Positions 1-10,842 of a stretch of DNA of 60,428 bases are shown in pieces (within the stretch, counting starts at the first letter, position 1; each line of letters opens with the position of its first letter). The translations under genes were made by a program, and so were the position numbers. Under the pieces are notes generated by a model. The model was not told where the DNA came from, ran no database searches, and saw only the letters and a program-made list of their open reading frames with translations. This DNA comes from Thozetella sp. PMI_491 (lineage: Eukaryota; Ascomycota; Sordariomycetes; Chaetosphaeriales; Chaetosphaeriaceae): positions 1,347,856 through 1,408,283 of the forward strand of contig MU270023.1 of assembly GCA_021432635.1 (NCBI GenBank), given 5' to 3'.

Positions 1-124
1 TTATCTATTGCTATTAGTAGTGTATAAAAAGAAATCCTAACTACTTTCACTGGCTTTTTGTTTTTTTTTTTTTTTTTTTTTTTTTTCTTCAACGATACAG
101 AGTAGGAGAGCGAGAAAGTTTCCA

Positions 125-158
<34 letters not shown>

Positions 159-690
159 GCTTACTTACTTACTTGCTTACTTACTTACTTACTTGTTTTT
201 TCTTGGAATTTTTCTCGCTTATAGATTTTAAGCGAACATTCGCTCGAAATCCCCTAGTTGCCCTATATATATCCTACCCCCTTATCTATATCTATTAATA
301 GTGTATAGAAAGTAATAACTATAGCTCTTAGGGGGTTTTAGAAACAATAGAAGAGCAAGGAAGTTCCTATTGCTTGCTTCTTTTTTTCTTAGGTTTCTTT
401 CTCACTTAGGGATTTCAAGCAAACGTTTGCTTAAAATCCCCCAGTTGCCCCACATATACCCTGCCCCCTTATCTATATCCATCAGTGGTAGTATATAGAA
501 AAAGATAATAACCATAGCTTTCAGGGGGTTTTAGAACAACAGGAGAGCAAGAAAGTTCCTAATTACTTGCTTCTTTTTTTTCTTAGGTTTTTTTCTTGGG
601 GGTTTTTTTTTCTCGCTTAGGGGATTTCAAGCAAACGTTCGCTCAAAATCCCTAAGCAAGCCCCACTACCACCCCCTAGCCTACCCCAAC
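1..690. repeat. Degenerate tandem satellite, three units
   Basis: Three related units begin near 1, 281 and 469 with variants of TTATCTATATCTATTAATAG. Each carries a T-rich stretch, a purine-rich AGAGCRAGRAAGTT motif and an imperfect palindrome of about 32 bp (near 222-253, 410-443 and 621-655) built on GATTTNAAGC...GCTNRAAATCCC. Unit 1 is longer because of a poly-T run (about 60-86) and an ACTT/GCTT microsatellite (about 127-195). Differences between units are mostly transitions. No coding potential is visible. The function is unknown; it may be a satellite or the end of a larger element that lies outside the window. Confidence 0.75.
127..195. repeat. (ACTT)n microsatellite
   Basis: About seventeen copies of the tetranucleotide ACTT, interrupted by two GCTT variants. 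It sits inside the first unit of the satellite and accounts for most of that unit's extra length. A simple slippage repeat. Confidence 0.9.
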
Positions 691-744
691 AACCCCACAC
701 GCCCCCCAAATCCGAGAAATCCTAAACCAAACGCCTGCGTCTCA

Positions 745-897
745 CTCCCTAATTTAAATCTTAGATCTTTATCCTTTTATACACACACTTAAATACACTT
801 ACACTTCCACTCTAAAAGATCCGCTAGCCAGACCCACTTTTCATGTGTATTCTATTACTTACGTCATTAAAATTAATTACTCATCATACCTTTTAAC
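745..897 (-). repeat. 550-bp dispersed repeat, partial copy
   Basis: The reverse complement matches the first ~150 bp of the repeat at 2409-2962, including TTAAAAGGTATGAT near 897, a polypyrimidine CTTACACTTCCA and the CTCCCTAATTTAAATC block. It is one of the least RIP-mutated copies (CTGGCTAGCGGATC is retained). Similarity stops at about 745. Confidence 0.8.
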
Positions 898-2264
898 AAT
901 AAACTACTTTTATTAACTTAGTTTTTAAGCGCTTTTTTAAAGTGTAAAAACATATAGATATAGTATATATAACTAGGTAGTTTATAATACGTATAAAAAG
1001 TAATATATTTATTTACTTTCTACGGTTTTTTACCCTTATATTTACCCTTTATTTAAGTATATAAAGCTTAAGTATCTTCTTTTAAGTCTTAATGTTTAGC
1101 CTTATCTATAAGATTAGAGGTTATAGTATTAAAAGTATAAGCTTTAAGGTCTTTCTTAAATCTTAAGTTATAAAGCTTATTAAGCTGCTATACTTATCTC
1201 TTAAGCTATATAAAATCCACGAGATTATAACTTGATTAGGTAGGTTTATATCTCTAAAGGATAGCTTATTAGTAAGCTCTTTTACTTTATTTAAATATTC
1301 TTTTAAAGAGGTATACTTATTAAGTATAGATTTAAAAAACTCTTTTATAAGTAAATATTTTAATATAAAACCTATAGGGTTATATAGATTTTTAAGGCCT
1401 TCCTATACTATAAAAGTAGTAGTATAGTGTTTTATTTATAATAAAGGCCTATCTTTTAAATATAGTTGTATTTTAGCTAAAGCTTTATTTATCTTAGAGG
1501 AAGTAATATCCTCTCTAGATATAGCCTTAATTAAGCCTTTTTTAATTAAATAGACTTTTATATATAAGCTTTATATAATATAATTTATAATACCTTTTAG
1601 TTTAGGGATAATAGGGCTAGTTTTTTCACCTATTTTATAAGTATAAATATAAGGAAGATTGTTTAAAACCTTATACTTTTACTATATATAATAGTTTTTA
1701 AAGGTTTTATATAAGTATAAAAAGTAGGTTAGAAAAGCTTAGTAAAGGATTAAATCCTTAGGGCGATATAAATCTATAAGGTCTAGATCTAGGTCTAAAA
1801 CCGCCTGTATTTAGTAGTAGTATGATCTTAGTTTAATAGGTAAAAGCTTATTCTTATAATAATACTCTTCCTTAAGTTGTATTAAATCTATAAGTTGGCT
1901 AAAGTGTTGTATAGCTTGTAAAAGGAGAGGGTAGCTAAAATAAGTCTCTATATAGTTATAGATTTTATAGTTATAATATCTAATTAGTCGTTTTCTATTA
2001 TAATACTTATATAATAGCTTGATATACTACTTAATAAATAGATTTTAATCTAGGTATAGGTAGATATTATAGAATTCCTTGATATATAGGTTGATATTAA
2101 TAAGTTAAGGGACTGATATAATATTATTAGTTATATAAAGGTAAGGATAAGTTTAATCGTTAAAAAAAAGGCTCTTTATAACTAGAAGGGGTAAGATATT
2201 ATTGATCCTTATTAGTTTAAAGGATTTAAGAGCTATATAAAGTAGAAGACCTATAGGAACTAGT

Positions 2265-2290
2265 CTAGGGTTAGGGTTAGGGTTAGGGTA
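2265..2290 (+). repeat. Interstitial TTAGGG telomere-like tract
   Basis: One CTAGGG is followed by three perfect TTAGGG units and a trailing TA. Related AGGGTTAGGGATAGGG sequence follows about 80 bp later. TTAGGG is the telomere repeat of most filamentous ascomycetes. G-rich sequence is unexpected in this heavily RIP-mutated stretch, though TTAGGG read on this strand lacks CpA. It may be a repaired break, an old chromosome end or the terminus of an element. Confidence 0.8.
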
Positions 2291-2408
2291 TATTATAGCT
2301 TAAGGAATAGATAGAATTAGGCTTGGTTTAGTTGAGTTATACCCTTATAAAGTAAGGGTTAGGGATAGGGTTATATATATAAAGCTAGAGCTCTAGGCTT
2401 ATAACCTA

Positions 2409-2962
2409 TTAAAAGGTATGATAAGTAATTAATTTTAATAATATAAGCTGTGGAATACATATAAAAAGTAGGTCCGGCCAACGGATCCTTTAGGGTAGAA
2501 GTATAAGTATATTTAAGTATATATGTAAAAGGATAAAGATCTAAGATTTAAATCAGGGAGTAAAGCTATATATATATAGACCATATAGCCCCACTAATTA
2601 CCATATTAAGATAGCCCATCTTTTACTATATTAATATACTTGTAAAGACTAGTGTATAAAATACTTGCTTATATTTAAAACGCTTTATCTTCTTACATAT
2701 TTTATACCCTTACTAGTAGATATATATTAAAAGGGCTTAGCATATATTTTAGTTTATTTTAGGCGTTTTTATATAGTATAATTGTTTTATATAAGAGGTA
2801 GCTGTTGTATGGAATCATAGATGCTTTAAGGTGTGTGGTTGTTTTTACTCACGTAGATCTTTTATAAGTATAGGGCTTTCTTGCCTGCTTTAGAGGTATG
2901 TAGCCCGTGCGTTTTATAATATATATTTTAAGATCTATATTTAATAGTGGGTCATATATTAA
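2409..2962 (+). repeat. 550-bp dispersed repeat, full-length copy
   Basis: It runs from TTAAAAGGTATGATAAG to GGGTCATATATTAAC. Copies over the same length occur at 22530-23081 (same strand) and 34727-35285 (opposite strand), with shorter pieces at 745-897 and 19527-19772. Copies differ by transitions only over long stretches. There is no ORF, so this is a non-autonomous element or an LTR-like unit. The outer end abuts part of an LTR (2963-3129), which suggests it inserted there. Confidence 0.75.
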
Positions 2963-3129
2963 CATAGCCTTTACTCTTTAGTAATTAATCTCTACTTAAG
3001 TTTAACACTTATACTACTAGATCTTACCTTATACTAATTAATACTCTACTCGTCTCTACCCTTCCTACCTTAGGAAAGAATCCCCTATGTATTAAGAATA
3101 ACTAATCTTAAGATCTTAGTGTTATAACA
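2963..3129 (+). repeat. LTR fragment of the gypsy family at 33181-41416
   Basis: It matches the 3' ~165 bp of the 436-bp LTR, from TAGCCTTTACTCTTTAG to the terminal AGATCTTAGTGTTATAACA. The terminal CA is unmutated here, which shows the LTR's original ...TAACA end. The 5' part is missing, cut off at the 550-bp repeat. The sequence after 3130 does not match the internal region of the complete element, so it is a solo-LTR relic or a recombined end. Confidence 0.75.
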
Positions 3130-5160
3130 CTTACTTTATATATTTATTTAATAAAATAATAAAAACATATAATATTATATATAACCTATAAATTTAAGTT
3201 AATAAGGTAAGTATATATCTTTAATATAAAGAGGATATATTTAAATAGTATTATAAATAAACTATTAATAATAAAGAGAAAACTTAATAGAGATAGGGAT
3301 TAAAGATATAAAAGTTTAATTTAAAAAAGATTTAAAATAAGAGGTAGACTAAGTATAATTAGATTAAAATTATAGAGGAATAAAGTTTAAAGAAAAAAAG
3401 AAAGGAAAAATCCTTAAATCTATATAGTAAAATAATATTTATTATAATAATAAATCTATTAAGGTAATATTAAAAGTAAGGCCTTAGCCCCTAAGTAAAA
3501 AATTAAGAGTAGAGTTGATCTATATATAGAGTATACTAGTTAAATTATACTACTCTAGCTAGTAATACTTATTATAGTACTATTATATAACTATTAAACT
3601 ATTAGCTAAAGGGCTAACTATTAAGGGAGAGAGATAATTATAATAAGATATAATTATAGTTAGGGCAACTATTATATTATAGGTAAAAACTAAGGGTATT
3701 TTATACTTAATCTAATAGTATTCTAAGCTAGCTCTATAAGTAGACTAGTTAAATATATTATACTATAAAAGGATTTCCCTCCTATAAGTATTAATTAAGC
3801 AATATAATTATAATTAAGAAATATAATTACCTATTCTCTCAACTCCTTATCTATACTAATAACCCCTTCTAAGGACTTAATACTATAGTATTACACTTAA
3901 AGCCTTATAGTTTTATATAATTATTTATATATTTAAGCAGATAAGACACTTCTTATATATTCCTCTACTCTCTTAAATTAGTCTCTAGGTTAATAGATTA
4001 TAACAGTTGTAAAACTACCTCTTAATTAATAATGTTTTAATCCTAGATTATAAGCTATAGCTTCTTTAAGATACTAATAATCTCTACTTCTTTCTACTCC
4101 TCTTAGGTAAGTTTAACTAAATAAAGAGCTATCTTTTACATACTAGCCACAATACTTATATATATATAAAATAATTATTTTTATAATTATAATAAAGTCT
4201 TAATTCCTATTTAAGAACAGCCCTTTATTTTAATCACTTACTCTTAAACATCCCTAATTTTAAGTTTTAGGGCAGTAATCTCTAGAAAAGTATTTATAAG
4301 CTTCTCTTAGCTGTTTTATATCGCTTTAAAAGCAATACTAATCAGTATTTAATAATCATATAAGATCTTATAAAGCAATAAAACAAATAAACTATATAAA
4401 TCTATATTATATATTAGTATCTATCTTATATATTATCATTCTTAAGAGCTAATAAGCTTAGGAATAACTTTAATATACTCTTATTAATCACATAAAAAGA
4501 ATCTATATAATCTATAAGATCCTAATACTATAGATCCTCCACAGCTCACCAACACTATAAACAACTATTCTAACAGTAAAAGTCTTTTTAAGTCTAGTTA
4601 CTACCCTAATAATAAGGCTATTCTTATCTTAGCCTTTTATAAGGCCCTCTTTATTAATATTATACTTATTATTTAAGAAGATTTAGCTTATAATCTTATA
4701 AAGCTTAAACAACTAGTTAATATTATTAGGATATATTATATTTACTCTTACCTATTTAATATAATAACTAAGCTTTATTTTAAGGGCTAGCTAATACTTT
4801 AAGTTTATTATCTATTACTAGCTAAGAGGGTCTAAATCCCTTTAGGGAGCTAAGATCCTAACTACTAATATATATAGTTAAGCATAAATAAAAGCAAAGC
4901 TAAGAGCTTCCTAGTGTAAAATCTAGTTAACTAAGCGTTTTTTAGCCTCTAAAGATATCCTCTACTAATACTAAGCCTCCTTATTACAAGGGGAGCTCCT
5001 TAGGGAGTAATTATAAAGGGTGCTTTAAAAGACCTTTTATATATAGCTTACGCTATAAACTAGCGTGCTATTACCAACCTTAGTAATAGCCAAAAAGAGG
5101 TCCAAACTAGAGTAAGAAGCTATAAAGTAATGAAAAGATCAGGATTTAAACAAGCTACTA

Positions 5161-5679
5161 ACCGTATGGATTAAACGCGTGGTTCTTATATAGTGGTGGT
5201 TAGTATTAAGGGGGTAGGGAGGAGACGCGTCGGCGCGTTGGCATTTAAGGGGGGTTGGTTAAGGGGGGGGGGGTTAGTTGGCATGCAGGTCGACTTATTT
5301 ATATATGAGCTGAGTGCCTAGCGTTAATATAGATATAGCGGCCAAACCTAGAAACTGGCTTACCAGTAAGAGCAGGTCTGTAGACGAGTTTAAGGCAAAG
5401 ACATCGTGTTAACAGAGGTCCCTTTAAAAGAAAGTTTATTGGGCTATCTAGTACTTTAAGTTTGTTAGTGTAGGTAATCGCCTAAATGGTTGCCTAGGTA
5501 CCTAGGTCCTTTAGCCATGAAGACTTGGGACAATCCCAGCCAGAGTATGGTAGTTTATCCCATCAAGGTTGGCAGTCAAGTGATAGCCCCTTCCTAGACC
5601 ACATGTGAAGTATAATGAGTGGTACGCTACTTCCACGGGCCTCGGCTGCCATGAAATACCATGCCTGATTATTCTAAGA
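5161..5679. other. Transition zone, 3' flank of kinase gene
   Basis: This is the boundary between the AT-rich block and the gene island. It holds G-runs (near 5251-5275), ACGCGT and CGGCGCG words and no ORF I can support. It lies downstream of the minus-strand kinase gene and should include its 3' UTR and polyadenylation site, neither of which I can place. Confidence 0.5.
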
Positions 5680-8503
5680 TTACCTAGGATCCTGGCAGCA
5701 GATTCTAGGGCACTCGATAACAAAATCAGGTCCGACTTTGGTCTGATACCCGGTGCGTTTCTCCGGTGCGGGGTGGCTCGCGTATTTTTCGCTGGCTATG
5801 CAACGTCGGACCATGAGCTCAAGCTTGTAGTGGATTTGGCGACTGCATAGCCGGCCTAGATCTCTTGGGTTTGTTGGCTGGAGAACTACCATTTCATCGC
5901 GTACCATGTGCAAAAATTCGCACAGGAATTCAGGGCAAGTCTCATCTTCGAGGAGTTCGTCTACGAACTGCACATTGAAGTTAGCACTACTCTAATCCTA
6001 AGGAAGGTGTATAAGAAGGCTTGCCTGTTTCACTGTAGGTTTCACTCTCGCTTCCGACGTGTTCTTCTGGTTGGCCTTGAAAACCTCGAAAAAGGTGTTT
6101 GTCGACAGGCCGAGCCAATAGGGATCTGGAGATGATCTCTTGAGCTCAAACTCAAGCACGCGCCGCTTCCCACCGAGTAACCAGGCAGCAAACTCGAGGT
6201 ACACGCAGCCAAGCGCCCAAATGTCGAACGAGTAGCCGAACGTGCCCACGCCATCCAGATCCATCTCCGGGGCGCGGTAGTCTCGTGTCATGTTCAGCAT
6301 AGCCTGCGGCTCTGGCCGCCGCGTCAAGTTTGTCCCAAACTCGGCAAGGCCAAAGTCGGACACCCTGAGTGTGCCGCCACCAGTGGCCGCGGGGAACCAG
6401 AGGATATTCTCGGGTTTGATATCGCCGTGGTGGCCAAAGACGGATTTTGAGGAACAGTTGCTATCCTTTCCCCTAGTTAAGTGGGCTGAAGAAGACGACG
6501 AGACATATTTGTGTATTTCGAGGATGCCGCTGGCGATACCAGCGCACTGTTCCGCCATCCACCGCGCTGTTTGGAGGTCAAGGGTCGGGTTTGGGTTGAT
6601 CTGAAACCAATACTTGCGCAAGTCGCCTCCGGCCCATGGAAATACGAGGAAGAAGGTATGGCTCAGCTGATATGTCACCAGCAGGGAGATGAGATGTGGA
6701 TGTGCGTCATTGCTGAAACGCTTCAGCATTTCGACTTCCTTCTTAAACGTCTCTTTGTCCTTAGACCGCAAGCACTTGACGGCAAAACTCTTACTCGATG
6801 CCTCGTTCAAGTCGAAATTGTGGTGCTCAGGGTGTATATCAACCTTGAAGATGCGGCCTGAGCCGCCCTCGAGGTCCTTTTGCCGCTGCTTCACAAAAGG
6901 CAGGACGGTGGAGTCCGGAAACCGGTAATGGTTTACTTCTTTTCGCTCACAACCTTTGCCGAAGAAAGGCGACAGGGTGGCCCATTGCCAAAACTCAAAG
7001 TTCCAGATGTGAATCTGGGTCCACGACTTGCTAAAGCATTTCAGAGGCTCCTCCGCTCTGCGCACACGGCGGAGGTCGAAGGCCCCCGTGTCGCGGTTGC
7101 GGTAGACCTTGGCCAAGGGTAGATCGGAGTCGTTCAGGTCTTCATTGACAAACTTGACAATCGAGGACGGCCGCCCGACAAGCACGAGGATGGCGAAGAT
7201 CTTGCGGAAGCTCCGGATCTTTTGACGGGGGAGCGCCTCGCCTCCCTGCTGCTGGGAGTGGCTTCTACCAGGGAACTTGGTGCAGGCGCAAATCTTCCTG
7301 GCCAGCTCGGCTATCGCTGCCTCATCGTGTGACTCGTCGAGATGCGGCTCGAGCTCATGACGAACGGCCTCCTCAGTTACGATCCTAGCCAGCGCGCCTC
7401 GGGGTAAGAAGCGCCGTTTGCCCCGTGCGTCGTGCGGTGGCTGCATGGCCATGAAGAGCTGATCTTGTAAACTAGCCCGCGCATCTGGAATGGGAAGCGC
7501 TGGCTGCAGCCCAACTTGGCTGACCGCCTCTTGGGTGTTGTCGTACAGAATTTCATCGCCAAAGTCGGTGATTTCAGTCAGGACCCCCGCGCTAGCGTCG
7601 CCGTCGTGATTGAGAGCAGGCAGAGGTCCTTCATTGCTAAAAGCAGCCCGGCTAATTTGAAGGCTGATCTGGTCCTCCATCAGGCTGCCTTGAGATTCCG
7701 GTGTTCCGTATGGGCTCTAGAGTGGCAAGGGCGGGTTAGTTTGACCAAATATTTCTAAGACATGGCTGCAAACCCGCCGTGCAGCGCTATTTCTTTTTTC
7801 CGGCCGAGCGAACTTATAACGAAACAAGGGTATAAAGTTGAAAGAACAAGTGACTTAATCGAACAAGGACGCTGAATGTAACAAAGAAACGACAATGGCG
7901 ACATGGGAGGGCCGATTGGAGTATGCCATTGATGCAAATGTTAAATGGGCACGGGAGCGACTCAGGGGAAATGGAGCCGCTGCTTTGCGGGGTTTGGTTC
8001 TAGGAGTTGTTGGGCTAGAAATCGTGACTTACCTCTAGATCTCGTTCATTGATGTTAAGTGGCCTCTTGTTGCCGAGGAGCCCCGCTAGCAGCCCATGAC
8101 TTTCTCCAAACACCCCTCCGTAGTGGGCTAGCCTTCGAGGTTCAGCCCTGTCGACAACTTCCCGGGCTTCCCTTTTGAACTCCGAGCGATCCGGGCTATC
8201 ATCGATGCTAGGAGTACGGTCATCCAGGCTCGGCGGCTGTGAGCTTTCAGTTCTTGCGGGCCGCGCGCTAAAGCGTGGCATGTCGCGTCCTGAAGCATTC
8301 AGCTCGACTGTGAAGTCGCTGCAGCGCGGGCTCTCCAAATACTGCGAAAGCTCCTCGTAGTAAAGGCTATCCTGTGCCCAGGACTCCGTCTGCCGGGTAT
8401 TATAAAGAGGGGGAAAGGCCGCGTCTTGCAGCTTAGGACCGGCTGCAGCCGTGGCAACGCCGTCAATGTCGCCATCCTGCGCAGCTCGTGGCGAGTTCTC
8501 CAT
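5680..8503 (-). CDS. HGD-type Ser/Thr protein kinase with long N-terminal extension
   Basis: Proposed exons are 8503-8033, 7716-6025 and 5967-5680, giving 816 residues in one frame. The 316-bp first intron has a GTAAGT donor, an ACTAACC branch point and a CTAG acceptor. The 57-bp second intron is GC-AG (CAG|GCAAGC, branch TGCTAAC, acceptor GTGCAG) and restores an otherwise broken frame. The kinase domain covers about residues 441-690: glycine loop GGSGRIFKV, lysine in FAVK, catalytic loop HHGDIKPENIL (HGD instead of HRD), DFG, and YRAPE. The N-terminal ~440 residues are acidic, proline-rich, then helical. A segment FLPRGALARIVTEEAVRHEL matches the equivalent region of the kinase-HET protein encoded divergently at 10843, so the two share architecture. 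The substrate is unknown; such kinases occur beside HET and NLR genes. The least certain point is whether 8033-8503 belongs to this gene; the kinase alone could start at the ATG at 7680 (647 residues). Confidence 0.7.
5968..6024 (-). other. GC-AG intron in kinase gene
   Basis: Read on the minus strand, the donor is AAACAG|GCAAGC, the branch point TGCTAAC and the acceptor AATGTGCAG. Without it the kinase reading frame ends eight codons later; with it the frame continues for 95 residues. GC donors are a known minor class and usually have a strong AG|GCAAG context, as here. Confidence 0.65.
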
Positions 8504-10842
8504 GGAGGCAATAATCGATGGCAGTAAGCCAAAAATGCGTTCAATATCACCACATTTGTGCTGGGACCATTTGTTTGTATAGATAACTTCTCTCCTCTCT
8601 CGCACCGGGCATGCGCTACGTTCTATACAATAAGGCTCTAGGATCCTAACCTGGGTCGCCCTGGTTTCGACCGCTGTTGTTCGGCGCGACAGCCTGGCGG
8701 TAATAACGCCCACCTGGGCCTGGGGCCTCGGCCGTCAGACGCCACATAGCGCCGCAGCAGCACACCATTATGCATGGAGCACTGGATGACTCGGTCAGGG
8801 AATGAGCACATGGGGTTGCAATTGCGCCCCCGAGAGGCCGCCTCTTCCTGTGATTGGGTCACATGTGCGGCTGAACCATGGGCTGATTGCGCCCGTCGTG
8901 TTGGTGTCGCGGCTCGTTTCGTGTACAGCCTTGTCTGCTGAATTCAATCGTGGCGTGGAAATACGGGAGGGCATCTTCTCCTGAACATCACTAAATGCAG
9001 GTAACAAGGTAATTTCTTCTAGGCCATGGACGCTATACAACTGCAATAGAAAAATGTGAATACGCAAGGTTTGTAGCAGATTAGCAGGGGACCTAACTTA
9101 TCGGATAGAATCCAGTTTCTACTGCAAAAACAGCAGCCAAGGTGAGCACGAACTAGATTTACTGTAAATAAGATTACTGTCTGCTAATTTCTTCCACGGA
9201 TTCCCAGTCGTTACGAAAGCACTACAACACAATGACTGGCATGCCTGTAAGGTCTACCTTCATGTAGAGTCTCCATTAGCTCCTTCACTAAGCTGGACTC
9301 TCCCAACATCCTAGCACATGGACTCTCTAGCTTCCTAGAAAGAGAAAAACAACGGATGCCTCTTGACCATGAACTTTGGGCTGTGGAGGGATGGCTTCCC
9401 AGCGGTAGCCCAAGAAGATGGAAACTGGACCCGGTAAAACATGCAAGGTGCAATGGCGGCGCGCAGGAGCTCATTTTTTTCGGTCATAAGCAGAGCAGAT
9501 GGATTGCTGGAGCTCGGCCACAATGGCTAGTGCTTCTATGACGCAGGTGACAACGTGGTTGACGAACAATATGCCGCCCCCCCCGCCGTTTGCGGTCCGT
9601 TTCTTAATCCGGCTTGGCTTATACATTTGGGCCTGGCTGGTCACGCATATTCCCAATGTCTTCCGGTGTCTTGAGACATGGCAGTGTGGAAACGAGATCG
9701 CTTTTTCAGCGCCTGACCTGGCTTGACTCACGATCATGACTCCGGCCTCTGATGGGCCGTGGTGGGATACGAAGTCAGTAGTGAGCAGGTATGCGACCTT
9801 CGCCGTAAGTTAGGTAGATATTCATTCCGCCAGAGCCGTCCATCCGTCATTCAGCAAGGAAAAGGCCTGGATGTGGGCCCGAGGTCATCTAAGCTTCCAC
9901 CTGGAATAGAACTACGTGCGCGGCAACATCGTCGTTTACGGGCTCGTTATATGGCAAGTCATAGCCGCTGTTAGTCAAAATCACAGACCCATAACACTGA
10001 TAGCATTATATTACGGTAGAGAACCCCGCAGCCCACCACAAACGACACATAGCATGTTCACATGGGACTCCCGCCTCAGAGGAGACGCGGCCACCAGAGC
10101 ACCCAGCCTTAGGGGTCGACTGAAGGGGCAAAGAGCAGCTGGGCCTAGACAAAGAAGTGGTGCCCTCACCCTCCGGTGCTAGTATCCCATGACGGCGCAT
10201 GAATTATTTTTGGACGCCATTTTCCTTTCGCAGAATGGGACGAAATAAACAGCCGCGGCTGACCTCGGCCACAAAATCGCCCAATCTATCTTGTAACAGT
10301 TCCAATTTTGCGCGATCGTCGTGGACGGTAGACCATTTCGTCCACAGGGGGCCAATAATTTAGCAAAGCTAGTCAAGAGAGTCACAATGGTGAAGCTCGC
10401 GCAAAGTCCCAGGTCTGTCAGGTAGACAAGGCTGGAACGCAATAGTCCCGAAAGGGGTCATAGATGAAATTGGTGGCGTGTTGCATTTTTCTTATTCCTC
10501 CCCAGGCCAACATGGCCACCACACCCACACCTTGTCAGCTGCTGTTGGTTGGCTTCCTGTCGCCACCCACAGGCCCTAGCGCCAGCTATACCCATTGGCT
10601 TCTCCATTCGAGGAACCTGACCTGAGGTACCCTACCTTATTGTGGCGCACGACCCAGGGGGGAGGATCGGGCCTGGCCGCGCTCATGTAGCCGCATTTTT
10701 ACTTGGTAGTCGTGCAGGTTTCCATTGCCCCGCAACATTTGCGGAGCCTCCATTCCCCATTCTCCCATCTATTGCCGCCATCTTTGACTCCCTGTTTTCA
10801 AGTCTGCCGTTTTGCCGCTCTTGTTGCTCTTGCCCAGCTACT
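8504..10842. other. Shared intergenic region of the divergent kinase genes
   Basis: These 2.3 kb separate the 5' ends of the two kinase genes. The part next to the plus-strand gene is pyrimidine-rich (TTTTGCCGCTCTTGTTGCTC just before the ATG), a common fungal promoter feature. Apart from the small ORF at 9523-9726 I see no supportable gene, and no clear operator or RNA gene. Confidence 0.5.
9523..9726 (+). CDS. Possible small membrane protein, 67 aa
   Basis: The ATG at 9523 lies in CCACAATGGCT, close to the ideal start context of filamentous fungi (A at -3, G at +4). The product would have a short polar N-terminus, a run of five prolines and a hydrophobic, basic-flanked helix (about residues 23-45, FAVRFLIRLGLYIWAWLV) that could span or insert in a membrane, then a Cys-containing tail. 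I do not recognise a family. It lies between two signalling-type kinase genes. It could be a chance ORF or one exon of a spliced gene; a CAG|GTGACA donor-like site follows the eighth codon. Confidence 0.3.
   Translation: MASASMTQVTTWLTNNMPPPPPFAVRFLIRLGLYIWAWLVTHIPNVFRCLETWQCGNEIAFSAPDLA

Larger units (their letters stand above)
691..5160. other. AT-rich RIP-degraded block, left flank
   Basis: This stretch has almost no CpG, abundant TpA, and stops in all frames. It contains a partial and a full copy of the 550-bp dispersed repeat, a TTAGGG tract and a piece of LTR (listed separately). The parts 898-2264 and 3130-5160 resemble decayed transposon sequence but I cannot assign them to a family. 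GC content rises sharply after about 5160, where the island with the kinase genes begins. No gene can be supported here. Confidence 0.8.

Noticed and set aside
8504..8713. 70-codon upstream extension of the kinase N-terminal exon
   Set aside because: Open in frame but rich in Arg/Cys with no pattern like the rest; the ATG at 8503 starts the acidic, polar sequence and is the simpler choice.
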